NCBI GenBank assembly: GCA_946886805.1
Contig: CAMPJM010000021.1
Span: forward strand, 1 to 18,092
DNA from: an uncultured Flammeovirgaceae bacterium
Lineage (GTDB): Bacteria; Bacteroidota; Bacteroidia; Cytophagales; Cyclobacteriaceae
Direction: 5' to 3'
DNA: 18,092 bases
The translations under genes and the position numbers were made by a program. The notes beneath the pieces were generated by a model. It saw only the letters and a list, made by a program, of their open reading frames with translations, searched no databases and had not been told where the DNA came from. Shown here piece by piece: positions 7,088 through 18,092 of this stretch. Numbering within the stretch: the first letter of the stretch is position 1; the number at the start of each line of letters is the position of its first letter.

Positions 7088-9580
7088 ATGAAAAAAAATA
7101 ACAGTTACTCAATGAGGAAATTTTTGTGTTTCGTATTGTTAACAATTACTACAAATGCATTTTCACAGGACAATAAGGCGCTAAAACTCTGGTATGACGA
7201 TCCTTCGGGTGACGTATGGGAAAACGCACTACCTATCGGAAACGGCAGACTGGGTGCAATGGTTTTCGGAAATGTTGGACAGGAAATCATTCAACTCAAT
7301 GAGCATACAGTTTGGTCGGGTAGCCCAAATAGAAATGACAATCCCGATGCGCTTGCCGCTCTTCCGGAAATTCGAAAATTAATTTTTGAAGGAAAGCAGA
7401 AGGAGGCAGAAGTATTGGCGGGGAAAACAATCCAAACGAAGAAGTCGAACGGACAAATGTTTCAGCCGGTTGGTAGTTTGAACCTTTATTTCGATGGCCA
7501 TAACGCTTATACTGATTATTACCGGGAGTTGGACATTGAAAAAGCTGTCACCAAAACTTCCTACAAGGTTGATGGTGTAACTTATACAAGAGAAATGTTG
7601 GCATCTTTTTCTGATGATGTTGTTATGGTACGTCTGACAGCGGATAAACCACGAAATATTTCTTTTACCGCTTCTTTTTCAACGCCCCAGCCAAAAGCAA
7701 CAATTAAAGCTACGAGCAAAAATGAACTGACCATTTCAGGAACAACGATAGATCATGAGGGTGTAGAGGGCAAAGTAAAGTTTAAAGGAATAGCACGAAT
7801 TAAACTTGAGGGAGGGGTTTCATCTTTCAATGACACTGCGCTTGTTGTGAAAAATGCTGATGCGGCAACTATCTATATTTCTATTGCAAGCAACTTTAAT
7901 AATTATAAAGATATCAGTGGCGACGAAAATAAAAGAGCGGAGAGCTATTTACAGAAAGCCTACAAAAACTCTTACGAAAAAATTTTAGAAAAACACGTTG
8001 CTGCCTATCAGCAATATTTTAACCGCGCAAGCCTCGATTTGGGTAGAACTGAGGCGGCTGATTTACCCACTGACGAGCGGTTGAAAAACTTTCGTTCAGG
8101 CAACGATCCGCATCTCGTAACCCTTTACTATCAATACGGGAGATATCTTTTGATTTCGTCATCGCGTCCCGGAGGGCAACCAGCCAATCTACAGGGAATA
8201 TGGAACAGACAACTTTATCCGCCCTGGGATAGTAAGTACACAATTAACATTAATGCGCAAATGAATTACTGGCCGGCGGAAAAAACTAATCTTGCCGAAT
8301 TGCATGAACCTTTTCTTCAAATGGTAAGGGAAATGTCAGAGGCGGGTCAGGAAACAGCGAAGGTAATGTATGGTGCAAGAGGCTGGATGGCGCATCACAA
8401 TACAGATATTTGGCGCATAACTGGCCCTGTAGATGCTATATTCTGGGGAATTTGGAGTGGTGGCGGAGGATGGACCAGCCAACATCTGTGGGAACACTAT
8501 TTATATAGCGGTGATGACAAGTTTTTGGCCTCTGTTTATCCTGTTTTGAAAGGAGCCGCCATGTTCTATGTAGACTTTCTGGTAGAGCATCCGGAACACG
8601 GATGGCTAGTGGTTAATCCCGGTACGTCGCCTGAAAATGCACCGGCAGCACACGGCGGGTCTTCTTTAGATGCTGGAACGACAATGGACAATCAAATTGT
8701 ATTTGACGTTTTTAGCACAGCAATGCAGGCAGCGAAGATCTTGAATAAAGATGCAGCTTTTGTCGACACTTTAAAGCAAATGCGTGACCGCTTACCTCCC
8801 ATGCATATTGGTCAACACGGTCAGTTACAAGAATGGCTAGAAGATATTGATTCTCCGGATGATAAACATAGGCATATTTCACACTTATATGGCTTGTTCC
8901 CATCTAACCAAATTTCCCCCTACCGCACACCAAAATTACTAAGTGCTGCTAAAACTACGCTTATACATCGCGGTGATGTGTCTACTGGTTGGAGCATGGG
9001 TTGGAAGGTCAACTGGTGGGCCCGGATGTTAGACGGCAATCACGCATATAAATTGATTCAAAACCAGCTTTCGCCAGTAGCCTCGAAAAAGTTCGGAGAA
9101 GGAGGTGGTTCTTATAACAATCTTTTTGATGCCCACCCCCCGTTCCAGATTGATGGCAACTTCGGCTGTACTTCCGGAATCGCGGAAATGCTCATGCAGA
9201 GTGCAAATGGTGCGGTTCACTTACTTCCTGCGTTGCCTGATGTTTGGGATAAGGGCAGTGTTTCCGGGTTACGAGCCAGGGGCGGTTTTGAGATTGTAGA
9301 CATGGAATGGCATGAAGGAAACCTTACTAGAGTTGTCATTAAGTCGAAAATTGGAGGTAACCTTCGAATAAGGACCCCGAATGCGTTAAAATTCGTAGAT
9401 GACACATCGCTGGTTGTAGCCTCAGGAGAAAATAAGAACCGGTTTTATTTTGTTGAAGAAACACCCGTTCCGGTTATATCACCTGACGCAGAGATTGAGT
9501 TGCTTGAATTGAAGGAAACCTCACTTTACGATATACAAACTAAAAAAGGGGAAACTTATACACTTGTTGTCTCTGAATAG
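7088..9580 (+). CDS. Glycoside hydrolase family 95 (alpha-L-fucosidase or alpha-L-galactosidase), secreted
   Basis: The 830-residue protein has a signal peptide (about residues 1-27, ending NAFSQ; Met9 is an alternative start) and the full GH95 layout. An N-terminal beta domain ([41 protein letters not shown]) leads into an (alpha/alpha)6 barrel and a C-terminal beta domain. Conserved active-site motifs are intact. The N-x-N pair Asn387/Asn389 before MNYWP corresponds to the asparagines that activate water in the Bifidobacterium enzyme AfcA. Glu516 in TSPEN would be the general acid, and Asp689 in FQIDGNFG also matches. GH95 enzymes invert configuration and remove terminal alpha-L-fucose, or alpha-L-galactose in some xylan-degrading Bacteroides. 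Which sugar is used here cannot be told by eye. No lipobox is seen, so the enzyme is probably periplasmic. It leads the downstream gene group. Confidence 0.93.
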   Translation: MKKNNSYSMRKFLCFVLLTITTNAFSQDNKALKLWYDDPSGDVWENALPIGNGRLGAMVFGNVGQEIIQLNEHTVWSGSPNRNDNPDALAALPEIRKLIFEGKQKEAEVLAGKTIQTKKSNGQMFQPVGSLNLYFDGHNAYTDYYRELDIEKAVTKTSYKVDGVTYTREMLASFSDDVVMVRLTADKPRNISFTASFSTPQPKATIKATSKNELTISGTTIDHEGVEGKVKFKGIARIKLEGGVSSFNDTALVVKNADAATIYISIASNFNNYKDISGDENKRAESYLQKAYKNSYEKILEKHVAAYQQYFNRASLDLGRTEAADLPTDERLKNFRSGNDPHLVTLYYQYGRYLLISSSRPGGQPANLQGIWNRQLYPPWDSKYTININAQMNYWPAEKTNLAELHEPFLQMVREMSEAGQETAKVMYGARGWMAHHNTDIWRITGPVDAIFWGIWSGGGGWTSQHLWEHYLYSGDDKFLASVYPVLKGAAMFYVDFLVEHPEHGWLVVNPGTSPENAPAAHGGSSLDAGTTMDNQIVFDVFSTAMQAAKILNKDAAFVDTLKQMRDRLPPMHIGQHGQLQEWLEDIDSPDDKHRHISHLYGLFPSNQISPYRTPKLLSAAKTTLIHRGDVSTGWSMGWKVNWWARMLDGNHAYKLIQNQLSPVASKKFGEGGGSYNNLFDAHPPFQIDGNFGCTSGIAEMLMQSANGAVHLLPALPDVWDKGSVSGLRARGGFEIVDMEWHEGNLTRVVIKSKIGGNLRIRTPNALKFVDDTSLVVASGENKNRFYFVEETPVPVISPDAEIELLELKETSLYDIQTKKGETYTLVVSE

Positions 9581-9746
9581 ACAACTAATCTTACTGATCC
9601 GGAAAGGATTGATAGAAAGTAAGTAAGAGTTTTCGGGCAGAAGAGTGTATTCGACTAGGCCGCCTGACTACATATTTAGACTAACTATGTCAATATTGAA
9701 TCGACTTATAACTGAATTGTTACCATATACTTTTCGCCCTTACGAT

Positions 9747-10661
9747 ATGACGACTTTTCTTCGTATCATCTTAATATTTCTTATTTTTTCATTTGAAAGC
9801 CAGGCGCAGAATAACAAAGCTATTCCTGTTCTGATTGTTGACGGATTCAGCAATCATGATTGGAAGCAAACTACACTTGTTACCAAAACGATATTGGAGA
9901 AAAGTGGTCGTTTTCAAGTAGATGTGAGCACAATTCCTACAGACAGCCTGGCACTTGCAAACTGGCTTCCGCAGTTTGATAAGTACAAGGTGGTAGTTCA
10001 GAATACCAATAATATCCATAATACGGATTTGAGGTGGCCTTTGCAGGCAGCAATTGCTCTGGAAAACTACGTGAAGAATGGGGGTGGCTTATATATTCTT
10101 CATTCTGCCAATAATGCTTTTCCGCATTGGGAAGAATATAATAAGATGATCGGGATGGGTTGGAGACAGGTAAACGTGGGATTTGCATTGGAGATAGATG
10201 CTCACAAGAATATCGTCCGCCATGCCCCGGGAGAAGGTAAAGGCACCAGCCATGGCGACCGTTTCAATGCGCTAATTCAAATTATGAACAGACATCCAAT
10301 TAATAAAGGATATCCGGATGCTTGGCAGACGGTAAATACGGAGGTTTATAGTTATCCACGCGGACCTGCGGAAAATCTCACGATACTATCCTATGCTTAT
10401 GACAGTACTGATACTCAGAAGATGTGGCCCGTGGAGTGGGTAGTGGATTATGAAAAAGGTCGGGTTTATAATTCAAGTTTGGGGCATCTTTGGCATGGGG
10501 AAACGTATCCGCCAGCATATCAGTGTGTAGGATACCAGACCACAGTTGTGAGGGCTGCCGAATGGCTTGCTACAGAAAAAGTGACCTATCCGGTGCCTCC
10601 GGATTTTCCCGCTAAAGAATTACCGAGCCTTAATCCTGAACCATATCCGAACCATGATTAA
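9747..10661 (+). CDS. Secreted ThuA-domain protein
   Basis: The 304-residue protein has a clear signal peptide at its N-terminus (MTTFLRIILIFLIFSFESQ, cleavage near residue 19-21). I therefore place the start at 9747, although the frame stays open to an ATG at 9645. The mature protein is one ThuA-like domain of glutamine-amidotransferase-like fold. Its motifs are VLIVDGFSNHDWKQTT, GLYILHSANNAFPHWEEY, GTSHGDRF, the VEWVVDYEKGRVYNSSLGH segment and the end WHGETYPPAYQCVGYQTT. The family is named for trehalose utilization and is common in Bacteroidota sugar-degradation loci, but its reaction is not firmly established. No Cys nucleophile of an active amidotransferase is evident. It lies 166 bp after GH95, with no clear terminator between them, and leads into the esterase genes. 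Confidence 0.85.
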   Translation: MTTFLRIILIFLIFSFESQAQNNKAIPVLIVDGFSNHDWKQTTLVTKTILEKSGRFQVDVSTIPTDSLALANWLPQFDKYKVVVQNTNNIHNTDLRWPLQAAIALENYVKNGGGLYILHSANNAFPHWEEYNKMIGMGWRQVNVGFALEIDAHKNIVRHAPGEGKGTSHGDRFNALIQIMNRHPINKGYPDAWQTVNTEVYSYPRGPAENLTILSYAYDSTDTQKMWPVEWVVDYEKGRVYNSSLGHLWHGETYPPAYQCVGYQTTVVRAAEWLATEKVTYPVPPDFPAKELPSLNPEPYPNHD

Positions 10662-12089
<1,428 letters not shown>

Positions 12090-12105
12090 CTAAAAACAAA
12101 AAGAT

Positions 12106-13212
12106 ATGGAGAAATTTTATTTGACCATTATTTCATTTATAATACTTTCTACCACCGTCTGTTCTGCGCAAACAGAAAAATCTAAGGTCGTGGAAGATTT
12201 TAAACCTACATCGGTTAACCAGCCTGGGCATGAATATCCACAGGTAAATTCCGAAGGTCGTGTACGGACGCAGATATCAGCGCCCGATGCCAATTATGTA
12301 CAGCTTGATATTGGTGGCGTAAAATATGACCTTGTAAAGGATGAGAACGGTGTTTGGACCGGCGAATCTGAACCGCAGGACGTCGGCTTTCATTATTACC
12401 AGTTAAACATCGACGGTGCTTCGGTACCAGATCCTGGTAGTCTATTCTTTTTTGGGGCTTGTCGTTGGGGAAGCGGCATCGAGGTTCCTTCAGATGATCA
12501 GGATATATTTGCATCAAAAGATGTGCCTCATGGCCATGTCGACGAAATTCTTTTTCCATCTAAAAGCACCAATTCCTCAAAACGTGCATTTGTTTATACT
12601 CCTCCGGGGTACGATAAAGAATCATCGAAACGATTCCCAGTATTGTACTTGCAACACGGCTATTGCGAAAATGAAACTTCATGGCCAAGCCAGGGGCGTG
12701 CCAATTTTATTATGGATAATCTAATAGCTGAGGGCAATGCCAAACCATTTATCATTGTAATGACTTACGGAATGACCAACGAAATTGAATTCGGTGGCCT
12801 TCGCGATTTTGATATCAAACCATTTCAAACTGTTTTGATAGACGAACTGATCCCTTACATCGATGCCAACTATCGTACATTGGCCAATCAGGAAAACCGT
12901 GCGATGGCCGGTCTTTCAATGGGAGGATTTGAAACAAAGTTGATCACCTTAAACAGACCCGATGTATTTTCATATTATGGCTTGTTTAGCGGCGGTGTTT
13001 ATAGTCCGGAAGATATCAAAGATCATAAAAACCTGAACCTTGTTTTCTTGAGTTGTGGCAGCAAAGAAAGACCTGATGGCGTGAAAAATGCTGTAGCGGA
13101 ATTGAAAAAAGCCGGAGTCAATTCAGTATCCTACATATCTGAAGGTACTGCGCATGAATTTCATACCTGGCGCCGTAGTTTGCACGCGCTTGCTCCACTT
13201 CTGTTCAAGTAA
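12106..13212 (+). CDS. CE1-like esterase 2 with N-terminal early-set/CBM48-like domain
   Basis: The 368-residue protein has a signal peptide (1-22, ending TTVCSAQ), with no lipobox despite the cysteine. Its N-terminal domain is nearly identical to that of esterase 3: 3 differences in the 66 residues from [10 protein letters not shown] to VPDPGS. The hydrolase domain has YLQHGYCENETSW, Ser271 in GLSMGG, His350 in TAHEFHTW and an apparent acid Glu321 in GSKE. It is the shortest of the set because the loop before the nucleophile helix is compact (GMTNEIEFGGLRDF). It is probably co-transcribed with esterase 1 and is followed after 15 bp by a strong terminator hairpin, making it the last gene of that sub-unit. 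It is likely a secreted acyl esterase acting on the same glycan; its specificity is unknown. Confidence 0.9.
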   Translation: MEKFYLTIISFIILSTTVCSAQTEKSKVVEDFKPTSVNQPGHEYPQVNSEGRVRTQISAPDANYVQLDIGGVKYDLVKDENGVWTGESEPQDVGFHYYQLNIDGASVPDPGSLFFFGACRWGSGIEVPSDDQDIFASKDVPHGHVDEILFPSKSTNSSKRAFVYTPPGYDKESSKRFPVLYLQHGYCENETSWPSQGRANFIMDNLIAEGNAKPFIIVMTYGMTNEIEFGGLRDFDIKPFQTVLIDELIPYIDANYRTLANQENRAMAGLSMGGFETKLITLNRPDVFSYYGLFSGGVYSPEDIKDHKNLNLVFLSCGSKERPDGVKNAVAELKKAGVNSVSYISEGTAHEFHTWRRSLHALAPLLFK

Positions 13213-13227
13213 TTGAGATTTAATATT

Positions 13228-13268
13228 AGCAAGCCATCCCCTCTTTGTTGGAGAGGGGATGGCTTGCT
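13228..13268 (+). terminator. 17-bp hairpin terminator inside the esterase array
   Basis: The perfect inverted repeat AGCAAGCCATCCCCTCT (13228-13244) / AGAGGGGATGGCTTGCT (13252-13268) has a 7-base loop and is followed by a short TTT. It begins 15 bp after the stop of esterase 2. Stem strength and position fit an intrinsic terminator; the short U-tract leaves open a partial terminator or an RNA-stabilizing hairpin. Confidence 0.75.
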
Positions 13269-14649
<1,381 letters not shown>

Positions 14650-14658
14650 GCTTTAAAT

Positions 14659-15855
14659 ATGCAGATGAATAAGAGAGTACGACAATGGTTCTTTATAACC
14701 TTGAGTAATCATTTTGCGATCTTTGGGTTGTTTATGTTGTTTTGGGCGACTTCAGTAGGATTTGCTAAAGCGCAATTGATAGACGGGAGTATTCCGGCAC
14801 CAACCAACATCAATCAGAACCAGTGTCCATGCATCATGCCCAACAATAGTGTGGTATTTCAGGTAAAGGCACCAAACGCTGGCAAACTTCAGATTGATTT
14901 GGGGAAAAAGTATGACATGGAAAAAGATGCCGACGGTATTTGGACCGTTCGTACTGAACCCATTGAACCCGGATTTCACTATTACTTTCTGGTTATTGAT
15001 GATGTTCCGGTTGCCGATCCCGCAAGCCAATCATTTTATGGAACAGGAAAAATGGCCAGTGCCATTGACGTACCGGAAAAGGGCGTGGATTTCTATGACG
15101 TAAAGAATGTGCCTCACGGTGCCATCAGTTCTAAGCATTATTACTCCGACGTAACGGATAATTGGAGAAGACTTTTTGTCTATACACCCCCGGGTTACGA
15201 TAAGAGTATTGATGAGAAGTTTCCTGTCGTTTATGTTCAACATGGTGGGGGCGAAGACGAGACAGGCTGGGTTACCCAGGGTAAAATAGATATTATCCTT
15301 GATAACTTGATTGCTGATGGAGAAGCTTTACCCATGATCCTTGTAGTAGCAAATGGAAATGTTGGGATGGGTTTTGGCGGATATAGCAGCGAAGGAATGA
15401 CCGCCTTCAAGAAAGAAATGACGGAAAATATAGTCCCGTTTATTGACGAAAACTATAGAACGCTTACCAACGCTAAAAGTCGTGCCATTTGTGGCCTGTC
15501 GATGGGTGGCGGTCAGTCGTTTTACGTTGGCTTAGAAAGCCTCGATCAGTTTGGATCAGTCGGTATTTTTAGCTCCGGACTTTTCGGAGGCATCAGAACT
15601 GTCCCAGGGAATGCTTTCGATGCCGAGAAGGAAATTCCCGGCCTGCTTTCAAAATCCACTGAATTCAATAAGAAAATCGACTTGTTTTATATTTCCTGCG
15701 GAGAGGGAGACTCCAGGATAGACCATACCAAAGAAGCCGTAGAGAAAATGAAAGAAAGCGGATTAGACGTCGCTTTCAATTCTTTCCCCGGCGATCACGA
15801 ATGGCAGGTCTGGAGAAAGTCAATACACGATTTCACATCAAGAGTGTTTAAATAG
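14659..15855 (+). CDS. CE1-like esterase 4 with early-set/CBM48-like domain, divergent
   Basis: The 398-residue protein has a signal peptide with a long n-region (hydrophobic core about 20-33, ending FAKAQ). Its early-set domain (VVFQVKAPNAGKLQIDLG, GFHYYFLVIDDVPVADP) is recognisable but clearly diverged from the trio, and it lacks the EDFKPS...VNQ motif. It has instead a short Cys-containing insert, QNQCPC. The hydrolase domain keeps YVQHGGGEDETGW, Ser281 in GLSMGGG and His380 in GDHEWQVW. Its acid position is Asp351 in CGEGD, the usual residue for the family and the only Asp among the five paralogues. It is tightly coupled to its neighbours (9 bp upstream, 12 bp downstream), so it is very probably in the same transcript as esterases 3 and 5. 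Its ester specificity is unknown. Confidence 0.88.
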   Translation: MQMNKRVRQWFFITLSNHFAIFGLFMLFWATSVGFAKAQLIDGSIPAPTNINQNQCPCIMPNNSVVFQVKAPNAGKLQIDLGKKYDMEKDADGIWTVRTEPIEPGFHYYFLVIDDVPVADPASQSFYGTGKMASAIDVPEKGVDFYDVKNVPHGAISSKHYYSDVTDNWRRLFVYTPPGYDKSIDEKFPVVYVQHGGGEDETGWVTQGKIDIILDNLIADGEALPMILVVANGNVGMGFGGYSSEGMTAFKKEMTENIVPFIDENYRTLTNAKSRAICGLSMGGGQSFYVGLESLDQFGSVGIFSSGLFGGIRTVPGNAFDAEKEIPGLLSKSTEFNKKIDLFYISCGEGDSRIDHTKEAVEKMKESGLDVAFNSFPGDHEWQVWRKSIHDFTSRVFK

Positions 15856-15867
15856 AATAAACTTAAT

Positions 15868-17100
15868 ATGAAGAAAATTAGAGCTTATACATTAAATTGT
15901 TTTAGTACACAGATCAAGGTCATATCAAAAGGATACATGATCCTTTCCTTTTTATTAGTGCCGGCTTTTGCATGGAGCCAACAGGCGAATGTTAATCTTG
16001 ATTACAACCCGCAGGAAGATACAGAAGGTCTTATTCCTTTTAGTGCCGCTGTAAATTCACCGGAGGTTCACGACGACAGAACGGTAACTTTTCGATTGAA
16101 AGCTCCCAACGCAAAAGAAGTAAGTTTGAACCGTGGCGCCATTACCACCATCTTGGGTAAAGGAAATGAGTTGATACCATTTGTGAAGGGGGATGACGGG
16201 ATATGGACGCTGAAGATCGGTCCACTTCCACAGGATATGTACGCCTATCATTTTATTGTAGATGGAATGCAGATTGCGGATCCGAGTAATACGATCGCTG
16301 CTTTTACTGCCATGCCTCCCTACAGTCAGTTAATTGTGCATGGTGACGGCCCGGCTTATTATGATGCAAAAAATGTACCTCACGGCCCCGTAACACGTCA
16401 TATTTACCATTCAGATGTTACAGAGGGGGAGCGTGAACTGTATGTATACACCCCGCCCGCTTATGATAAGGATAAAAAATATCCTGTTTTATATTTGATG
16501 GGAGGAAGCGGTGAATTACCATCTAATTGGATATATGATGGAAGGGTTAATTTAATTATGGATAATCTGCTGGCTGAAAATAAAGCTGAACCCATGATTA
16601 TTGCCATTCTCAACAATCAGGTAATTCACAGAAATCATCCCCGCCATGCGGAGCTTACTTTTGATATTCTGGAAAGAGAGCTTAGAGAGCACATTGTTCC
16701 CTTAGTAGACGAAACTTATAATACCATCAAGGACCCTAAAGGCAGGGCAATTTCAGGATTGTCTATGGGTGGTCGTCACAGCATGTTTATTGGCTTCCGA
16801 TCGCTCGATCTTTTTGCAAATTTTGGTATTCTTAGTGCCGGTGATGAAGATGCGGAAACATCTCTTAAACAGTTTTTAAATGACCCAAAAGTCCATGACA
16901 AGGTAGATTATCTCTTTGTGGGCCAGGGTAAAAAGGAGGCGGAGGGTTTCTTTAATCGCAGAGCTCAGGGGCTCCATGATGCGCTGGACAAGCATAAAAT
17001 TGAGCACGAATATTATATCGGCGGTGAAGGAGGGCATGACTGGTCTACCTGGCGTCACCTATTGTATTATCGGTTCTTACCAAATTTATGGAAAGACTAA
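15868..17100 (+). CDS. CE1-like esterase 5 with early-set domain, most divergent of the array
   Basis: The 410-residue protein has its hydrophobic signal core at about residues 24-37 (MILSFLLVPAFAWSQ). Met24 is an alternative start, and 15868 is kept because of its close spacing to the previous gene. The early-set domain (TVTFRLKAPNAKEVSLNRG, AYHFIVDGMQIADP) carries a few extra residues. The nucleophile Ser299 (GLSMGG), His390 (GGHDWSTW) and likely acid Glu357 (GKKE) are present. The oxyanion loop differs: YLMGGSGELPSNW in place of YLQHG..E.ET.W, with the otherwise invariant His replaced by Gly. This suggests a different substrate or altered activity. It lies 12 bp after esterase 4 and 22 bp before the carboxylesterase gene. 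Confidence 0.86.
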   Translation: MKKIRAYTLNCFSTQIKVISKGYMILSFLLVPAFAWSQQANVNLDYNPQEDTEGLIPFSAAVNSPEVHDDRTVTFRLKAPNAKEVSLNRGAITTILGKGNELIPFVKGDDGIWTLKIGPLPQDMYAYHFIVDGMQIADPSNTIAAFTAMPPYSQLIVHGDGPAYYDAKNVPHGPVTRHIYHSDVTEGERELYVYTPPAYDKDKKYPVLYLMGGSGELPSNWIYDGRVNLIMDNLLAENKAEPMIIAILNNQVIHRNHPRHAELTFDILERELREHIVPLVDETYNTIKDPKGRAISGLSMGGRHSMFIGFRSLDLFANFGILSAGDEDAETSLKQFLNDPKVHDKVDYLFVGQGKKEAEGFFNRRAQGLHDALDKHKIEHEYYIGGEGGHDWSTWRHLLYYRFLPNLWKD

Positions 17101-17122
17101 TCATTTGATCAAAAAAATAAAG

Positions 17123-18092
17123 ATGAAAATAATCAATTATTTATTCCTTACATTTTTAGCCTCCGGCCTCCTTTCCTGCGCCGAGCCGCCGGCCGGTCAG
17201 GTTAAGGTTGAAGGTGGAACTATCCAGGGTGTTGTTACTGAAGATTTATCTATTTATAAAGGAATTCCGTTTGCGGCTCCACCGGTGGGAGATTTGCGTT
17301 GGAAGGCTCCACAACCCGTTGAAGAATGGGAGGGCGTAAAGCAAACCACCGAATATGCTCCGGCACCTATGCAAGGTGGAAATCCAGCGTCTGGTAAAAG
17401 CGAGGATTGCCTCTACCTCAATGTTTGGACTCCTGCTAAATCTCCGGAAGAAAAACTTCCAGTATTGGTTTGGATCTACGGTGGTGGGTTCAGTTTTGGC
17501 TCCACATCCGATCCTGTTCATAACGGAGAGCACCTCGCCCGCAAGGGAGTAGTATTGGTAAGCATCGCTTATCGTGTTGGGCAACTCGGCTTTTTGGCGC
17601 ATCCTGAATTAAGTTCCGAAAGTCCTGACGGTGTTTCGGGCAACTACGGATTACTTGATCAAATCGCGGGTTTGCAATGGATACAAAAAAATATCTCGGC
17701 CTTTGGAGGCGATCCTGATAAAGTGACCATATTTGGTGAATCGGCAGGTGGTATTGCGGTAAGCATGCTGTGCGCATCGCCCCTTGCGAAAGGATTGTTT
17801 CATGGTGCTATTTCCCAAAGCGGCGGGTCCTTTGGACCTACACGTCCGACTACCTTTCCTGGTGAAAACATGAAAAGTCTTGAGCAGGCAGAACAGGATG
17901 GGGTTGATTATGTACAAAGGGTTGGTGCTTCGTCAATAGCTGAGCTGCGTGAAATTGAAGTCGATTCGCTTCCATTCGGCATGGGAATGGGAGGTGCCTG
18001 GCCCATTGTCGATGGCCACGTTGTTCCGGACGATCAATATAAATTGTATGAAGCCGGAAAATACAACGATGTTCCCGTCTTGATTGGTTATA
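17123..18092 (+). CDS. Type-B carboxylesterase lipoprotein, C-terminus beyond the window
   Basis: The frame runs open from ATG 17123 to the window end (323 codons). The first 19 residues form a lipoprotein signal with lipobox LLSC (Cys19), so this is the only membrane-anchored esterase in the group. The rest matches the carboxylesterase type B/cholinesterase-like family, unrelated to the preceding five: GIPFAAPPVGDLRW, SEDCLYLNVW, the oxyanion loop WIYGGGFSFGS, NYGLLDQIAGLQWIQKNI, and nucleophile Ser207 in the elbow FGESAGG. The window stops at VLIGY, just before the region that normally carries the catalytic Glu, and the His would be further on. Family length is about 500 residues, so roughly two thirds is visible. 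It follows esterase 5 by 22 bp, with an A-rich leader between them. The substrate is unknown, probably an acylated sugar or aromatic ester. Confidence 0.92.
   Translation, partial: MKIINYLFLTFLASGLLSCAEPPAGQVKVEGGTIQGVVTEDLSIYKGIPFAAPPVGDLRWKAPQPVEEWEGVKQTTEYAPAPMQGGNPASGKSEDCLYLNVWTPAKSPEEKLPVLVWIYGGGFSFGSTSDPVHNGEHLARKGVVLVSIAYRVGQLGFLAHPELSSESPDGVSGNYGLLDQIAGLQWIQKNISAFGGDPDKVTIFGESAGGIAVSMLCASPLAKGLFHGAISQSGGSFGPTRPTTFPGENMKSLEQAEQDGVDYVQRVGASSIAELREIEVDSLPFGMGMGGAWPIVDGHVVPDDQYKLYEAGKYNDVPVLIGY

Noticed and set aside
9645..9746. N-terminal extension of the ThuA protein from an upstream ATG.
   Set aside because: It would place 34 residues before a complete signal peptide; the start at 9747 is more credible.

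Overview
The window comes from a member of the Bacteroidota. It carries an adjacent SusC/SusD outer-membrane glycan uptake pair, glycan-degrading enzymes with export signals, A-rich leaders without clear Shine-Dalgarno sequences, and a promoter candidate of the Bacteroidota type (TTG, about 19 nt, TAnnTTTG). Family or genus cannot be settled from this sequence. The whole stretch reads as a polysaccharide utilization locus (PUL) that is unusually rich in esterases.

Layout. Positions 1-344 hold the C-terminal end of a medium-chain zinc dehydrogenase of the sugar-acid type. It is convergent with a LacI-family repressor (469-1488, minus strand). The repressor is divergent from the SusC-like transporter (1843-4977), and the 354-bp gap between them holds a striking 36-bp dyad (1524-1559) overlapping a good promoter candidate, the likely operator. 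The SusD-like lipoprotein (4989-6692) follows SusC by 11 bp, and a strong hairpin terminator (6705-6739) closes that unit. After a 395-bp gap with a second hairpin and an unexplained block come a GH95 alpha-L-fucosidase/alpha-L-galactosidase (7088-9580) and a secreted ThuA-domain protein (9747-10661). Five secreted CE1-like esterases follow in tandem, each with an N-terminal early-set/CBM48-like domain (10929-17100). A 17-bp hairpin terminator lies between the second and third. Last is a lipoprotein type-B carboxylesterase running off the end (17123-18092).

How the parts may work together (inference). SusC/D import oligosaccharides of a heavily esterified, L-fucose- or L-galactose-capped glycan. 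The esterases strip acyl groups (acetyl or feruloyl) and the GH95 enzyme removes the terminal L-sugar. The LacI protein gates transcription in response to a released sugar. The upstream dehydrogenase might oxidize the sugar acid derived from that monosaccharide. Feruloylated, L-galactose-capped glucuronoarabinoxylan would fit, but the sequence does not prove the substrate.

The most notable points are: the concentric operator dyad; the density of esterases (six genes against one glycosidase in view); N-terminal domains better conserved than the catalytic domains in the first esterase trio; and an apparent Glu instead of Asp as catalytic acid in four of the five CE1-like paralogues. No RNA genes, CRISPR arrays or insertion sequences were seen.
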